From Planctomycetales bacterium (GTDB lineage: Bacteria; Planctomycetota; UBA11346): a DNA stretch of 17,438 bases. The notes below the pieces were generated by a model. It was given only the letters and a program-made list of their open reading frames with translations, made no database searches and had not been told where the DNA came from. Positions 6,360 through 14,100 of the stretch are shown here, one piece after another (positions within the stretch are counted from its first letter, which is position 1; the number at the start of each line of letters is the position of its first letter). A program made the translations under genes and the position numbers. The DNA is taken from NCBI GenBank assembly GCA_025362255.1, contig JANYGY010000032.1, positions 1 to 17,438 of the forward strand. Reading direction: 5' to 3'.

Positions 6360-9300
6360 AGAAGCCGCGGCCGAGGAAGGCGAGGTCGAGGGAGAGGATC
6401 CGGCAGAGCAGCGCCAAGGTCTTGTCCTGTTGCGGCGGCAGGCGCACGAACAGCACCAGGATCTGGCCGTCGGGCTGGATGTGGACCACCTCGGGGACAT
6501 TGGCCTGCATCAGTTCGCGGGGCATCGCGCCGGCGAGATGCAGGCGGATCTGGCGATCGGTGACATCGATGCGATCGATGCCGAGTTTCTTGGCGCGCAG
6601 CTTGAGCGCCTTGAGCTGGAACAGGCGCACGACCTCATCGGGAAACGGACCGAAGCGATCGCGCGCGGATTTGGCGAGATCCGCCAGGGCCTCGTGAGTG
6701 CGTGCGCCGTCGAGTGATTTGTGCAGCTCGAATTTCAGCTGCGGGGTTTCGAGATACGTGTCGGGGATGTACGCGTCGACCTTCAAGTTCAGCAGACCTT
6801 CAGCCTTGTCGAGACGACCGGTCGGGCGTTCGTCGCGCTTGGCTCCAGTCACCGCGGTTGCGGCCGCAGTTTTTGCGGCAGGCGCCGCATCCCCAGCGCC
6901 CGCCGCGAGCTTTGCCCGCGCCACCGCGTCGCCGAGCATCTTGGCGTATAACTCGTAACCGATCGCATCGATCTGGCCGCTCTGTTCGCCGCCGGGCAGA
7001 TTGCCCGCGCCGCACAATTCGAGATCGCGCATCGCCAGCTTGAAGCCCGCGCCAAGCTCGGCGTATTCCTGCAGCGCGTCGAGCCGCTGCACCGCATCGC
7101 TGCCCAGTTCGCGGTGCGCCGGCGTCAGGAAATAAGCATACGCCTGGCGCGTGAAACGACCGACGCGGCCACGGATCTGATGCAGTTCGGCCAGGCCGAA
7201 GCAGTGCGCGTTGTTGACGAACAGGGTGTTCGCGTTCGGAATGTCGATGCCGCTCTCGATGATCGAGGTCGCCACCAGGCAATCGAGCGCCCGATGGCGG
7301 AAGGCTTCCATGACCCGGTGGATGCGGTCTTCGTCCATCTGCCCGTGAATGGTGTCCAGGCGCATGCCCGGCATCAATTTGCTCAGGCGATAGGCGAGCT
7401 GATCGAGATCCTTCACCTGATTGTGGACCACGAACACCTGACCCTGGCGATCGAGTTCGCGCTGACAGGCGAAGACCATCAGCTGATCATCCCACGGCGC
7501 GACGCGGGTCTCGACCGCCATGCGCGCCGCCGGGGCCTCGGCGAGCACGCTGATGTCACGCAGGCCGAGCATCGAAAAATGCAGGGTTCGCGGAATCGGC
7601 GTCGCCGACAGGGTCAGCACATCGGGCGGCTTGATCGTCGACGGTGGCCGCCTGGTCAACGGTGCGGCTGGAGCTGCTGAGTCGGCTTCATCCGTTTTGG
7701 TGATCGCGGCTTCGGAGCGCAGGGTGCGCAGCTTCTCTTTTTGTTTCACGCCGAAGCGGTGTTCCTCGTCGACGATCAACAGTCCGAGATCGGCAAAATG
7801 CAGATCATTGGTCAAGATCGCATGCGTGCCGATGAGCACGTGGACACTGCCTGCCGCGACTTTCGCCAGGACTTCGCGGCGTTCCTTGGCACTGCGGAAA
7901 CGATTCAGTCCGGCGAGCACCACGCCGGTGCCGGCGAAGCGTTCGGTGAAACTTTCGAAATGCTGTTCCGCCAGCAAAGTGGTCGGCGCAAGCACGGCAA
8001 CTTGTCGTCCGGCATCGGCGACCTTGAACGCGGCGCGCATCGCGACCTCGGTCTTGCCGAAGCCGACGTCACCGCACAGCAGCCGGTCCATCGCCACCGG
8101 TTTTTCGAGATCGGCGGTGATCTCGCGCACCGCAGCGAGCTGGTCCTCGGTTTCTTCAAACGGGAAGACGGTGGCGAAGCGGCGCACCGCCGGCGTGTCC
8201 GGCGGAAAGGCGACGCCACCGGCAGCGATGCGCGCGGCCTGGGCGACCAGCAATTCGCCGGACATGTCCTCGATCGCTTTTTCGGCGCGGGCCCGTTTCT
8301 TCGCCCACGCCTGGCCGCCGATGGTCGACAGCTCGGGCGGGCGGGCGGTGGCACCGATATATTTCTGCACCAGGTCGATGGCCTCGACCGGGACGTACAG
8401 CTTGGTCTCGCCGGCAAACTCCAAGAGCAGGAAGTCTTCGAGAAAGCCGCGTTTTTCCAAGGTCGCCATGCCGCGAAAGAGGCCGATGCCGTGGCGCAGG
8501 TGGACGACGTGGTCGCCGCGCTTGAGATCGTTCAGGCTCGACAGCGGGCTGCCGCCGGCGATCCGGTTGGCGCGGCGCTTGGTCGCTTCGCGTTCGGCCA
8601 ATTCGAAATCGTGGGCGACCACCAGGCCCGCTTCGAGATCGCGGAACCCTGCCGACAAGCGGCCGATGCGCACCGCGGCGCGCACGTGGCCGTCGGTGCA
8701 ATGCGCCTCCATCTCGCGCTTGGCTTCGTCATTGCGCGCAAAAAGCACGGCGTGGGGCTGATTGCCGCCCGCGGCCGGAGTTTCGTTGAGGATCCGCGCC
8801 AGCTCGGCGAGGCCGCGGCGCAGATCGCCGCGCAGGCGTTCGACGCCGGTCGACGCGCCATCGATCGCGCCTTCTTCGAGTTGGCGGGCGAACCGGATTT
8901 CCGGCCGGCCATGCGCTTTTTTCAGGCGGCCGGACAACGGCAGATCGCCGAGCACGATCACCGGCTCGACTGGCAGCTGCTGCCACAGCGTCTTGGTCGC
9001 CAGGCCGCCTTTGGCGCTGGCGAGCACGGCTTCGGTCGCCTGAGCGATCGATTCCTGGGTAAACGCATCGAAGCGGCGGATGGCCTCGATCGTGTCACCG
9101 AAGAACTCGATCCGGAACGGATCGTTGCCGATCCACGGAAACACATCGACGATGCCGCCGCGGACCGCCAATTCACCGCGGCATTCGACGGTCGATTTGA
9201 CGATATAGCCGACCGTGACCAGACGATCGACCAACGCATGCAGATCGTGCTCATCGCCCGGTTTGACGACGATGCTGTTGCCGATCACGTCGGCCAGATC

Positions 9301-9699
9301 CGGCACCGGCTGTTCGACCGACACCGGCGTAGCGACCAGCACGGCGCCTTTGGCGTAGGCCTCGAGCGCGGCCATCCGCCGGGTGTGGCCGGCGCGATCG
9401 TGGCCCAGCTCGTCACCGGCCTCGTCGGCGAAGCGATCGAGCTCAGGCAGCAGGGCGACCGCGACGCCGAGTTCTTCGAGATCATCGCACAGGGTGCCGG
9501 CATCGCTGGCGACGATCAGACGCGGCCGGGCGGCTGCGTTGGCGGCGCTGCCGGTCGCACCAGCGCACCACGCTGCGATCAGCACCGGAATCAGTCCGCC
9601 ATGACACGCGCCGACGACCAGGTCGCGTCCTGCGGCAAAGGCCTCGGCGCACGCCTGCACCCGGTGGTCGGCGACATACAGATCTCGAAGCTGACGCAT
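6358..9699 (-). CDS. mfd: Transcription-repair coupling factor Mfd
   Basis: Mfd removes RNA polymerase stalled at DNA lesions and recruits UvrA. The product has about 1113 residues. In order: a UvrB-like module with ELAVRGGIVDVFPW, the RNA-polymerase-interacting domain with GDHVVHLRHGIGLFRG (about 400), Walker A GDVGFGKTE (about 545), LLIVDEEHRFGVKQKEKLR (about 645), LSATPIPRTLH (about 700), TSIIESGIDIPNAN (about 815), QIRGRVGR (about 845) and the C-terminal UvrA-binding-inhibitory domain. An Ala/Pro-rich insert of about 25 residues lies between the DEEH and ATPIPRT motifs, and an Ala-rich linker near 930-955. I prefer the ATG at 9699; a GTG at 9732 would add 11 residues but follows directly on a hairpin. 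It comes after purA and uppS, probably in one operon. The stop codon lies in the terminator T-run. Confidence 0.97.
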   Translation of the reverse strand: MRQLRDLYVADHRVQACAEAFAAGRDLVVGACHGGLIPVLIAAWCAGATGSAANAAARPRLIVASDAGTLCDDLEELGVAVALLPELDRFADEAGDELGHDRAGHTRRMAALEAYAKGAVLVATPVSVEQPVPDLADVIGNSIVVKPGDEHDLHALVDRLVTVGYIVKSTVECRGELAVRGGIVDVFPWIGNDPFRIEFFGDTIEAIRRFDAFTQESIAQATEAVLASAKGGLATKTLWQQLPVEPVIVLGDLPLSGRLKKAHGRPEIRFARQLEEGAIDGASTGVERLRGDLRRGLAELARILNETPAAGGNQPHAVLFARNDEAKREMEAHCTDGHVRAAVRIGRLSAGFRDLEAGLVVAHDFELAEREATKRRANRIAGGSPLSSLNDLKRGDHVVHLRHGIGLFRGMATLEKRGFLEDFLLLEFAGETKLYVPVEAIDLVQKYIGATARPPELSTIGGQAWAKKRARAEKAIEDMSGELLVAQAARIAAGGVAFPPDTPAVRRFATVFPFEETEDQLAAVREITADLEKPVAMDRLLCGDVGFGKTEVAMRAAFKVADAGRQVAVLAPTTLLAEQHFESFTERFAGTGVVLAGLNRFRSAKERREVLAKVAAGSVHVLIGTHAILTNDLHFADLGLLIVDEEHRFGVKQKEKLRTLRSEAAITKTDEADSAAPAAPLTRRPPSTIKPPDVLTLSATPIPRTLHFSMLGLRDISVLAEAPAARMAVETRVAPWDDQLMVFACQRELDRQGQVFVVHNQVKDLDQLAYRLSKLMPGMRLDTIHGQMDEDRIHRVMEAFRHRALDCLVATSIIESGIDIPNANTLFVNNAHCFGLAELHQIRGRVGRFTRQAYAYFLTPAHRELGSDAVQRLDALQEYAELGAGFKLAMRDLELCGAGNLPGGEQSGQIDAIGYELYAKMLGDAVARAKLAAGAGDAAPAAKTAAATAVTGAKRDERPTGRLDKAEGLLNLKVDAYIPDTYLETPQLKFELHKSLDGARTHEALADLAKSARDRFGPFPDEVVRLFQLKALKLRAKKLGIDRIDVTDRQIRLHLAGAMPRELMQANVPEVVHIQPDGQILVLFVRLPPQQDKTLALLCRILSLDLAFLGRGF

Positions 9700-9733
9700 G
9701 GAGTCGGGCACCGTAGTCGGCGCCGCGAGCACA

Positions 9734-9748
9734 CCAGCCGCAGGCTGG
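9734..9748. repeat. Hairpin between uppS and mfd
   Basis: CCAGCC (9734-9739) and GGCTGG (9743-9748) pair perfectly around a GCA loop. In the mfd transcript it would fold within the 48-81 nt between the uppS stop and the mfd start. No U-tract follows, so it may limit mfd translation or mark an RNA processing point. Confidence 0.4.
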
Positions 9749-9780
9749 TTGTTCAGCGCGCCTGCTTGTTCAGTGAAGAA

Positions 9781-10557
9781 TCAATGCGGCAGATGCTGGC
9801 GCACGCCATTGGCCGGGACGCAGCCGAAGCGCCGTTCGCGGCTTTGATATTCGGCCAAGGCCCGGCGATAGACCGCGACCGTGAATTCGGGCCACGGCTC
9901 GGGGACACTGACGTATTCGGCGTAAATCGTCTGCCAGGGCAGAAAATTCGACAGCCGATGCTCGCCGGCGGTACGGATCACGACATCAACGGCGTCGGCG
10001 CCTTTGGGGCACGCGCCGGCATACAAATGAGCTTGGAACGCTTCGGCATCGATCGCCGCGGGCGCGAGCCGTCCGGCGGCGACCTCGACCGCCAGCGCGC
10101 GGCAGGTGTCGACGAGCTCATCGCGCCCGCCATAGCTGAGCGCGAGGCTGAGGATGGTGTTGGGATGATCGCGAGTCGCAGCGATGGTCGCATCCAAGGT
10201 CTGGCGAACCTCGCGCGGCAGGCGATCGAGTTGGCCGATCGCCTGCAGGCGCACGCCATTGGCATGCAACGTCGGCAGCTCGTCGATCAGGAATCGATGG
10301 AGCAGGCCCATCAGCACCGCGACCTCAGCCGCCGGCCGTGACCAGTTTTCGCTCGAAAAAGCGTAGAGGGTCAGGCGTGCGATGCCCAGGCGCACGCTTT
10401 CGGTGGTCACCGCGCGCACGACCTCGGCGCCTTGCTCGTGGCCGCGCGTGCGTTGCCAGCCATGGGCCTGGGCCCAGCGGCCATTGCCATCCATGATGAT
10501 CGCAACGTGGCGCGGCAGGCGTTCGGGCATCAGGAGTATCTCGACCGGCATCGTCAT
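9781..10557 (-). CDS. uppS: Di-trans,poly-cis-undecaprenyl-diphosphate synthase
   Basis: This cytosolic, membrane-associated cis-prenyltransferase extends farnesyl diphosphate with isopentenyl diphosphate to make the C55 carrier for peptidoglycan and other surface polymers. The 258-residue product shows HVAIIMDGNGRWAQ with the catalytic aspartate D23, RTRGHEQGAE, LYAFSSENWSRP, and the C-terminal VIRTAGEHRLSNFLPWQTIYAEY and PWPEF. The usual RTGGE is RTAGE here. Length matches the family (about 250). The ATG at 10557 lies just after the purA stop; a GTG at 10566 overlaps that stop as GTGA and is an alternative. The spacing implies co-transcription with purA and translational coupling. Confidence 0.96.
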   Translation of the reverse strand: MTMPVEILLMPERLPRHVAIIMDGNGRWAQAHGWQRTRGHEQGAEVVRAVTTESVRLGIARLTLYAFSSENWSRPAAEVAVLMGLLHRFLIDELPTLHANGVRLQAIGQLDRLPREVRQTLDATIAATRDHPNTILSLALSYGGRDELVDTCRALAVEVAAGRLAPAAIDAEAFQAHLYAGACPKGADAVDVVIRTAGEHRLSNFLPWQTIYAEYVSVPEPWPEFTVAVYRRALAEYQSRERRFGCVPANGVRQHLPH

Positions 10558-10562
10558 CTCGC

Positions 10563-11888
10563 TCACGCCCGCGCAGCCGCCTTGCGCACGACCGTGGCCT
10601 CGCGCCCGGGGCCGGTGCCGATCCATTTGACCGGTACGCCGGTGGTGCGTTCGATGAACGCGACATACGCCTGCGCTGCCAGCGGCAGATCGCTCCAGTT
10701 CTGCACGCCACTGGTCGACGACTTCCAGCCCGGCAGCACCTCATAGATCGGCTTGACCCGCGCCAGATCGGTCAGCCGCGCGGGCACCGTATCGATCTGC
10801 ACGCCATCGAGTTCATAGGCGATGCACACCGGCAGCTCGGGTTCCGGATCGAGGATGTCGAGCTTGGTCAGCGCGATCGAATCGACGCCGTTCAAGCGGC
10901 AGGCGAATTTCACCGCCACCAGGTCGAGCCAGCCGCAACGCCGGGGTCTGCCGGTGGTCGCCCCGAATTCACCGCCGCGCTGGCGGATCTCTTCGCCCTT
11001 GGCGAGCTTGCCGGCGGCATCCGTGCCATCGGGCAGCTCGACCGGAAAAGGTCCGCCGCCGACGCGCGTCGTATACGCCTTGACCACGCCGATGATTTCG
11101 CCGAGCTGCTTGTGCGACAGGCCCGAGCCGGTGATCACGCCGCCGACGCCGGTGTTCGACGAGGTGACGTACGGATAGGTGCCGTAATCGACATCCAGCA
11201 TCACGCCTTGCGCGCCCTCGAACAACATCGCCTTGTCAGCCGCCGCGGCGGCATGGAGCAGGCTGGCGGTGTCGGCGACCAACGGCCGAATGCGCGCGCA
11301 CAGCGGCAGCAGCCCGGCCAGCGCGCCCTCGATGTCGACCGCGTCGCCGCCAAGGGCGAGGATCAGGTGATTCTGCTGAGTCAGATGCGCGCGCAGGCGC
11401 TCGGCGAAATGCGGATCGAGCAGATCGCCGGCGCGCAGATTGGTGCGCGCCATCTTGTCCATGTAGCACGGGCCGATGCCGCGCAGGGTGGTGCCGACCT
11501 TGGCCGCGCCCTTGGCCTTTTCAGCGGCGGCGTCGAGCGCCTTGTGGCACGGCAGCACCAGGTGCGCGCGGTCGCTGACTTTCAGGCGGGTCGACAGATC
11601 GCAGCCGTTGGCTTTCAGCTCGTCCATTTCCTGAATCAGGGCAGCAGGTTCGACCACCACGCCATTGCCGATGATGCACGTCGCACGCGGGTGCAGCACG
11701 CCGCTGGGCAGCAGATGAAGGACCGTCTTGTGGCCGCCGACGACCACCGTGTGGCCGGCGTTGGCGCCACCCTGGCAGCGCACGACCACGTCGGTCGTTT
11801 CGGCCAGCTGATCGATGACTTTACCTTTGCCCTCGTCGCCCCATTGGAGCCCAAGAACGACTTTGTTGTGCAGGCCTTGGCGCGACAT
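10563..11888 (-). CDS. purA: Adenylosuccinate synthetase
   Basis: PurA joins IMP and aspartate with GTP hydrolysis, the first committed step to AMP. The 441-residue product carries LGLQWGDEGKGK (general-base D18), GGANAGHT (H46), GTTLRGIGPCY, GAQGVMLDVDYGTYPYVTSSNT, GGEFGATTGRPRRCGW and ALTKLDILD, all in the normal order and length. I chose the ATG at 11888: the conserved N-terminal strand starts a few residues later, and GAGAG lies about 7 nt upstream. The reading frame stays open further upstream, but that part is only the antisense of pth. It is the first gene of the purA-uppS-mfd run and is preceded by a leader with a terminator-like hairpin. Confidence 0.97.
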   Translation of the reverse strand: MSRQGLHNKVVLGLQWGDEGKGKVIDQLAETTDVVVRCQGGANAGHTVVVGGHKTVLHLLPSGVLHPRATCIIGNGVVVEPAALIQEMDELKANGCDLSTRLKVSDRAHLVLPCHKALDAAAEKAKGAAKVGTTLRGIGPCYMDKMARTNLRAGDLLDPHFAERLRAHLTQQNHLILALGGDAVDIEGALAGLLPLCARIRPLVADTASLLHAAAAADKAMLFEGAQGVMLDVDYGTYPYVTSSNTGVGGVITGSGLSHKQLGEIIGVVKAYTTRVGGGPFPVELPDGTDAAGKLAKGEEIRQRGGEFGATTGRPRRCGWLDLVAVKFACRLNGVDSIALTKLDILDPEPELPVCIAYELDGVQIDTVPARLTDLARVKPIYEVLPGWKSSTSGVQNWSDLPLAAQAYVAFIERTTGVPVKWIGTGPGREATVVRKAAARA

Positions 11889-11941
11889 GGCGTTCTCTCT
11901 CGGGTCACTTGGTAAATTGAATGAAAAGAGCTGACGGCACG

Positions 11942-11970
11942 AAAAACCTGCCGCGGATCTCCACGGCAGG
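11942..11970 (-). terminator. Terminator-like hairpin in the purA leader
   Basis: On the minus strand CCTGCCG (11964-11970) and CGGCAGG (11947-11953) form a 7-bp stem with a 10-nt loop, followed at once by TTTTT (11942-11946). It points toward purA and ends about 54 nt before its ATG. No minus-strand gene lies directly upstream, because pth is divergent, so attenuation of purA is the simplest role. Confidence 0.5.
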
Positions 11971-12003
11971 CATAGCCCGGGCGATGCTAGCTGGGCGCAG
12001 TCC

Positions 12004-12021
12004 CCTTCAAGCGCCTTCAAG
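12004..12021. repeat. Direct repeat CCTTCAAG, 10-bp period
   Basis: CCTTCAAG occurs at 12004-12011 and again at 12014-12021 in the purA-pth divergent region. Copies one helical turn apart are a common arrangement for regulator binding, but only two short copies are present. Confidence 0.3.
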
Positions 12022-12059
12022 TCCTGGCGTGGCGCCGCCTGCGACCAGCATCGGTGGCC

Positions 12060-12713
12060 ATGCGAGTGATCCTTGGGATCGGCAATCCAGGCCGGGAATA
12101 CGCCGGCACCCGTCACAACCTCGGCTTTGCGGTGGTCGATGCGCTGGTCGCCCGTCAACGCCTGACGCTGGGTCGCGAAAAGCGTTTTCAGGCCGAAGTC
12201 GCCACGTGGGAGACGCCGACCGGACGGGTGCTGCTGGTCAAGCCGCTGACCTTCGTCAATCGCAGCGGCGAGACCGCCCAGGCATTGCTCGCGTTCTATC
12301 AATTGCCGGTGACGGATCTGCTGGTGGTGGTTGACGATATCCATCTCGCCACCGGGCATCTGCGTCTGCGCGGCGAGGGCAGCGCCGGCGGCCACAACGG
12401 CCTGCGCGACATCGAGGCCCGCCTGGGCGCGAGCTATGCTCGCCTGCGCTGCGGTTGCGGCCCGGTGCCTGCCGGCGCCGAGCAGATCGCGTTCGTGCTC
12501 GGTGGTTTCCATCCCAATGAGCGCGCCGACGCCGATGCCATGGTCGGCAAAGCCGCCGACGCCGCCGATGCCTGGGTCCGCGACGGACTGACTGTCGCCT
12601 GCCGTTTCAATGGCCCGTTGGTGGCGCCGGTGCAGGTGCCGCGGCCGCCGCGGGCTCCGGCTGCTCTTTCAACTCCCATTTCAGTTCCTCCATCAGCGCC
12701 CGAAAAACCATGA
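12060..12713 (+). CDS. pth: Peptidyl-tRNA hydrolase
   Basis: Pth recycles tRNA from peptidyl-tRNAs that dropped off ribosomes. The 217-residue product has GIGNPGREYAGTRHNLGF with catalytic H19, KPLTFVNRSGE (N67), VVVDDIHLATG (D92/D93) and GSAGGHNGLRDI (N113), which correspond to H20, N68, D93 and N114 of E. coli. After the fold a Pro/Ala-rich tail of about 30 residues (from about 186) extends to the stop; this is longer than usual. The ATG at 12060 is preferred to the GTG at 12054, which adds two residues. The 3' end overlaps ribB as ATGA (12710-12713), so translation is coupled. It is divergent from purA. Confidence 0.96.
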   Translation: MRVILGIGNPGREYAGTRHNLGFAVVDALVARQRLTLGREKRFQAEVATWETPTGRVLLVKPLTFVNRSGETAQALLAFYQLPVTDLLVVVDDIHLATGHLRLRGEGSAGGHNGLRDIEARLGASYARLRCGCGPVPAGAEQIAFVLGGFHPNERADADAMVGKAADAADAWVRDGLTVACRFNGPLVAPVQVPRPPRAPAALSTPISVPPSAPEKP

Positions 12714-13840
12714 CCCAATTCGCCTCCATTCCCGCCGTCATCGAAGCCCTCAAGCAGGGCAGGATGGTGGTGCTGGTCGACGATGAAGACCGCGAAAACG
12801 AGGGCGATCTGGTGATGGCCGCAGAGTTCGCCGATGTCCGTTCGATCGCCTTCATGGCGACCAAGGGCTGCGGCCTGATCTGCCTGGCGATGGAAGGCAC
12901 GATGCTCGACCGCTTGGGTCTGCCGCTGATGACCCGCGATAATCGCTCGCGCCTGGCGACGGCTTTCACCCTGTCGATCGAAGCCCGTGAAGGCGTCACC
13001 ACCGGCATCAGTGCGGCCGATCGCACGCGGACGATCCATGTCGCCATCGCCGATGACACCAAGCCGCAGGACATCGTCAGCCCCGGCCATGTCTTTCCGC
13101 TGCGCGCGCGCGATGGCGGCGTGCTGGTGCGCGCTGGGCACAGCGAGGCGAGCACCGATCTCGCGCGCCTGGCCGGCCTCAAGCCCGCGGCGGTGATCTG
13201 CGAAATCATGAAGCCCGATGGCGAGATGGCGCGCCTGCCCGATCTGATTCCGTATTGCCAGGAGCACGGCCTGCTGCTCGCGACCATCGCCGATCTGATC
13301 GCGTATCGCGAATCGACTGAAAGCCTGATCCGCCTCGCCGCTGAGGCCGAGGTCGAGACCGCCGTCGGCAAAGTGCGGGCCTACAGCTACCAGTCGACGG
13401 TCGGTGACGAATACCACCTCGCGCTGGTCACCGGGAACCGTCTGCGGCCCGGGGCCGAACTCGCCGAGCCGGCGTTGGTGCGGGTGCAGAAAGAGAATCC
13501 GCTGAGCGATCTGTTCGGCGTCTGCGGCGGATCCGGGCCGAGCGTCGATGCCCGCGACTGCCTGCGCCAACTGGCGGCCAGCGGTGATGGCGTCTTCCTG
13601 CTGATGCGCGACGCCAACGGCCGCGGGATTCCCGATGGTTTGGTCAAAGCCGGCGGCACCGATCACCGTGTGCGACCGGAAACCGGCCTGGCGATGGATC
13701 CCCGCGAATACGGCATCGGGGCCCAGATTCTGCACCACCTCGGGGTGCGCCGGATGCGCCTGATCACCCATGCCGATCGCCACATCGTGGCGCTCACCGG
13801 CCACGGTCTGGAAGTCGTCGAGCGCGTGCGGCCTGAGTAA
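12710..13840 (+). CDS. ribB: 3,4-dihydroxy-2-butanone 4-phosphate synthase with degenerate GTP cyclohydrolase II-like domain
   Basis: The N-terminal half (about 1-203) is a complete RibB domain, which makes the four-carbon riboflavin precursor from ribulose 5-phosphate: VVLVDDEDRENEGDLVMA (residues 20-37), TGISAADRTRTI, GHVFPLRARDGGVLVRAGHSEA and AVICEIMKPDGEMARLPDL. The C-terminal half aligns with GTP cyclohydrolase II (YRESTESLIRLAAEA, DPREYGIGAQILHHLGVRRMRL) but lacks its zinc site. The HSEC motif is QKEN and the SLRCDCG motif is GVCGGSG, so two of three zinc cysteines are gone. GTP cyclohydrolase activity is therefore unlikely, and the protein resembles the RibBX type. A real ribA must be elsewhere. 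The ATGA overlap couples it to pth. No FMN riboswitch is visible, as expected for an internal operon gene. Confidence 0.93.
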   Translation: MTQFASIPAVIEALKQGRMVVLVDDEDRENEGDLVMAAEFADVRSIAFMATKGCGLICLAMEGTMLDRLGLPLMTRDNRSRLATAFTLSIEAREGVTTGISAADRTRTIHVAIADDTKPQDIVSPGHVFPLRARDGGVLVRAGHSEASTDLARLAGLKPAAVICEIMKPDGEMARLPDLIPYCQEHGLLLATIADLIAYRESTESLIRLAAEAEVETAVGKVRAYSYQSTVGDEYHLALVTGNRLRPGAELAEPALVRVQKENPLSDLFGVCGGSGPSVDARDCLRQLAASGDGVFLLMRDANGRGIPDGLVKAGGTDHRVRPETGLAMDPREYGIGAQILHHLGVRRMRLITHADRHIVALTGHGLEVVERVRPE

Positions 13841-13845
13841 CCGGA

Positions 13846-14097
13846 TCAGCGCCCGGTGCTCTGTGACGGTGAGTTCGTCGGCGCCATCTTCAGCGACCTG
13901 AAGTGGCTGGCGACGGCGCCAGCGGCCACCACCGCCAAGGCGACGATCATCCCGCGCAGCATCAGGATGAGAAAAAACGGCACGTCATCCGCCGGCGTTT
14001 TGCGCCAGCGATACCAGCCGAGCTGCACCAGCCCAAGAGCGATGCCGAGCATCGGCAGGAGCACGATCACCCCGAAGAGAGCGAGGATGGCAGACAT
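13846..14097 (-). CDS. Small two-helix membrane protein
   Basis: An 83-residue protein that I do not recognise. Two hydrophobic stretches (about 4-27 and 40-63) are joined by a short basic-acidic loop (YRWRKTPADD, 29-38), and a polar tail follows (SHFRSLKMAPTNSPSQSTGR). It is a probable inner-membrane hairpin protein. The start is well supported: GGAGGA (14105-14110 on the plus strand) lies 7 nt before the ATG, and this Shine-Dalgarno is formed by the last Glu codons of the upstream GH36 gene, whose stop is only 3 nt away. The gene ends 5 bp from the convergent ribB stop. Confidence 0.7.
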   Translation of the reverse strand: MSAILALFGVIVLLPMLGIALGLVQLGWYRWRKTPADDVPFFLILMLRGMIVALAVVAAGAVASHFRSLKMAPTNSPSQSTGR

Positions 14098-14100
14098 GAA

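Noticed and set aside
7741..10341. An 866-codon plus-strand open frame antisense to mfd and uppS
   Set aside because: It is a high-GC shadow. The opposite strand encodes proteins with complete motif sets, and the plus-strand translation shows no family features.
11889..12512. Extension of purA by about 208 residues upstream
   Set aside because: The extension is antisense to pth and PurA proteins start at the position chosen. A terminator-like hairpin also lies in it.
13840..13857. Hairpin ACCGG/CCGGT over the convergent ribB and small-gene stops
   Set aside because: Only 5 bp with no T-tract on either side; too weak to call a terminator.
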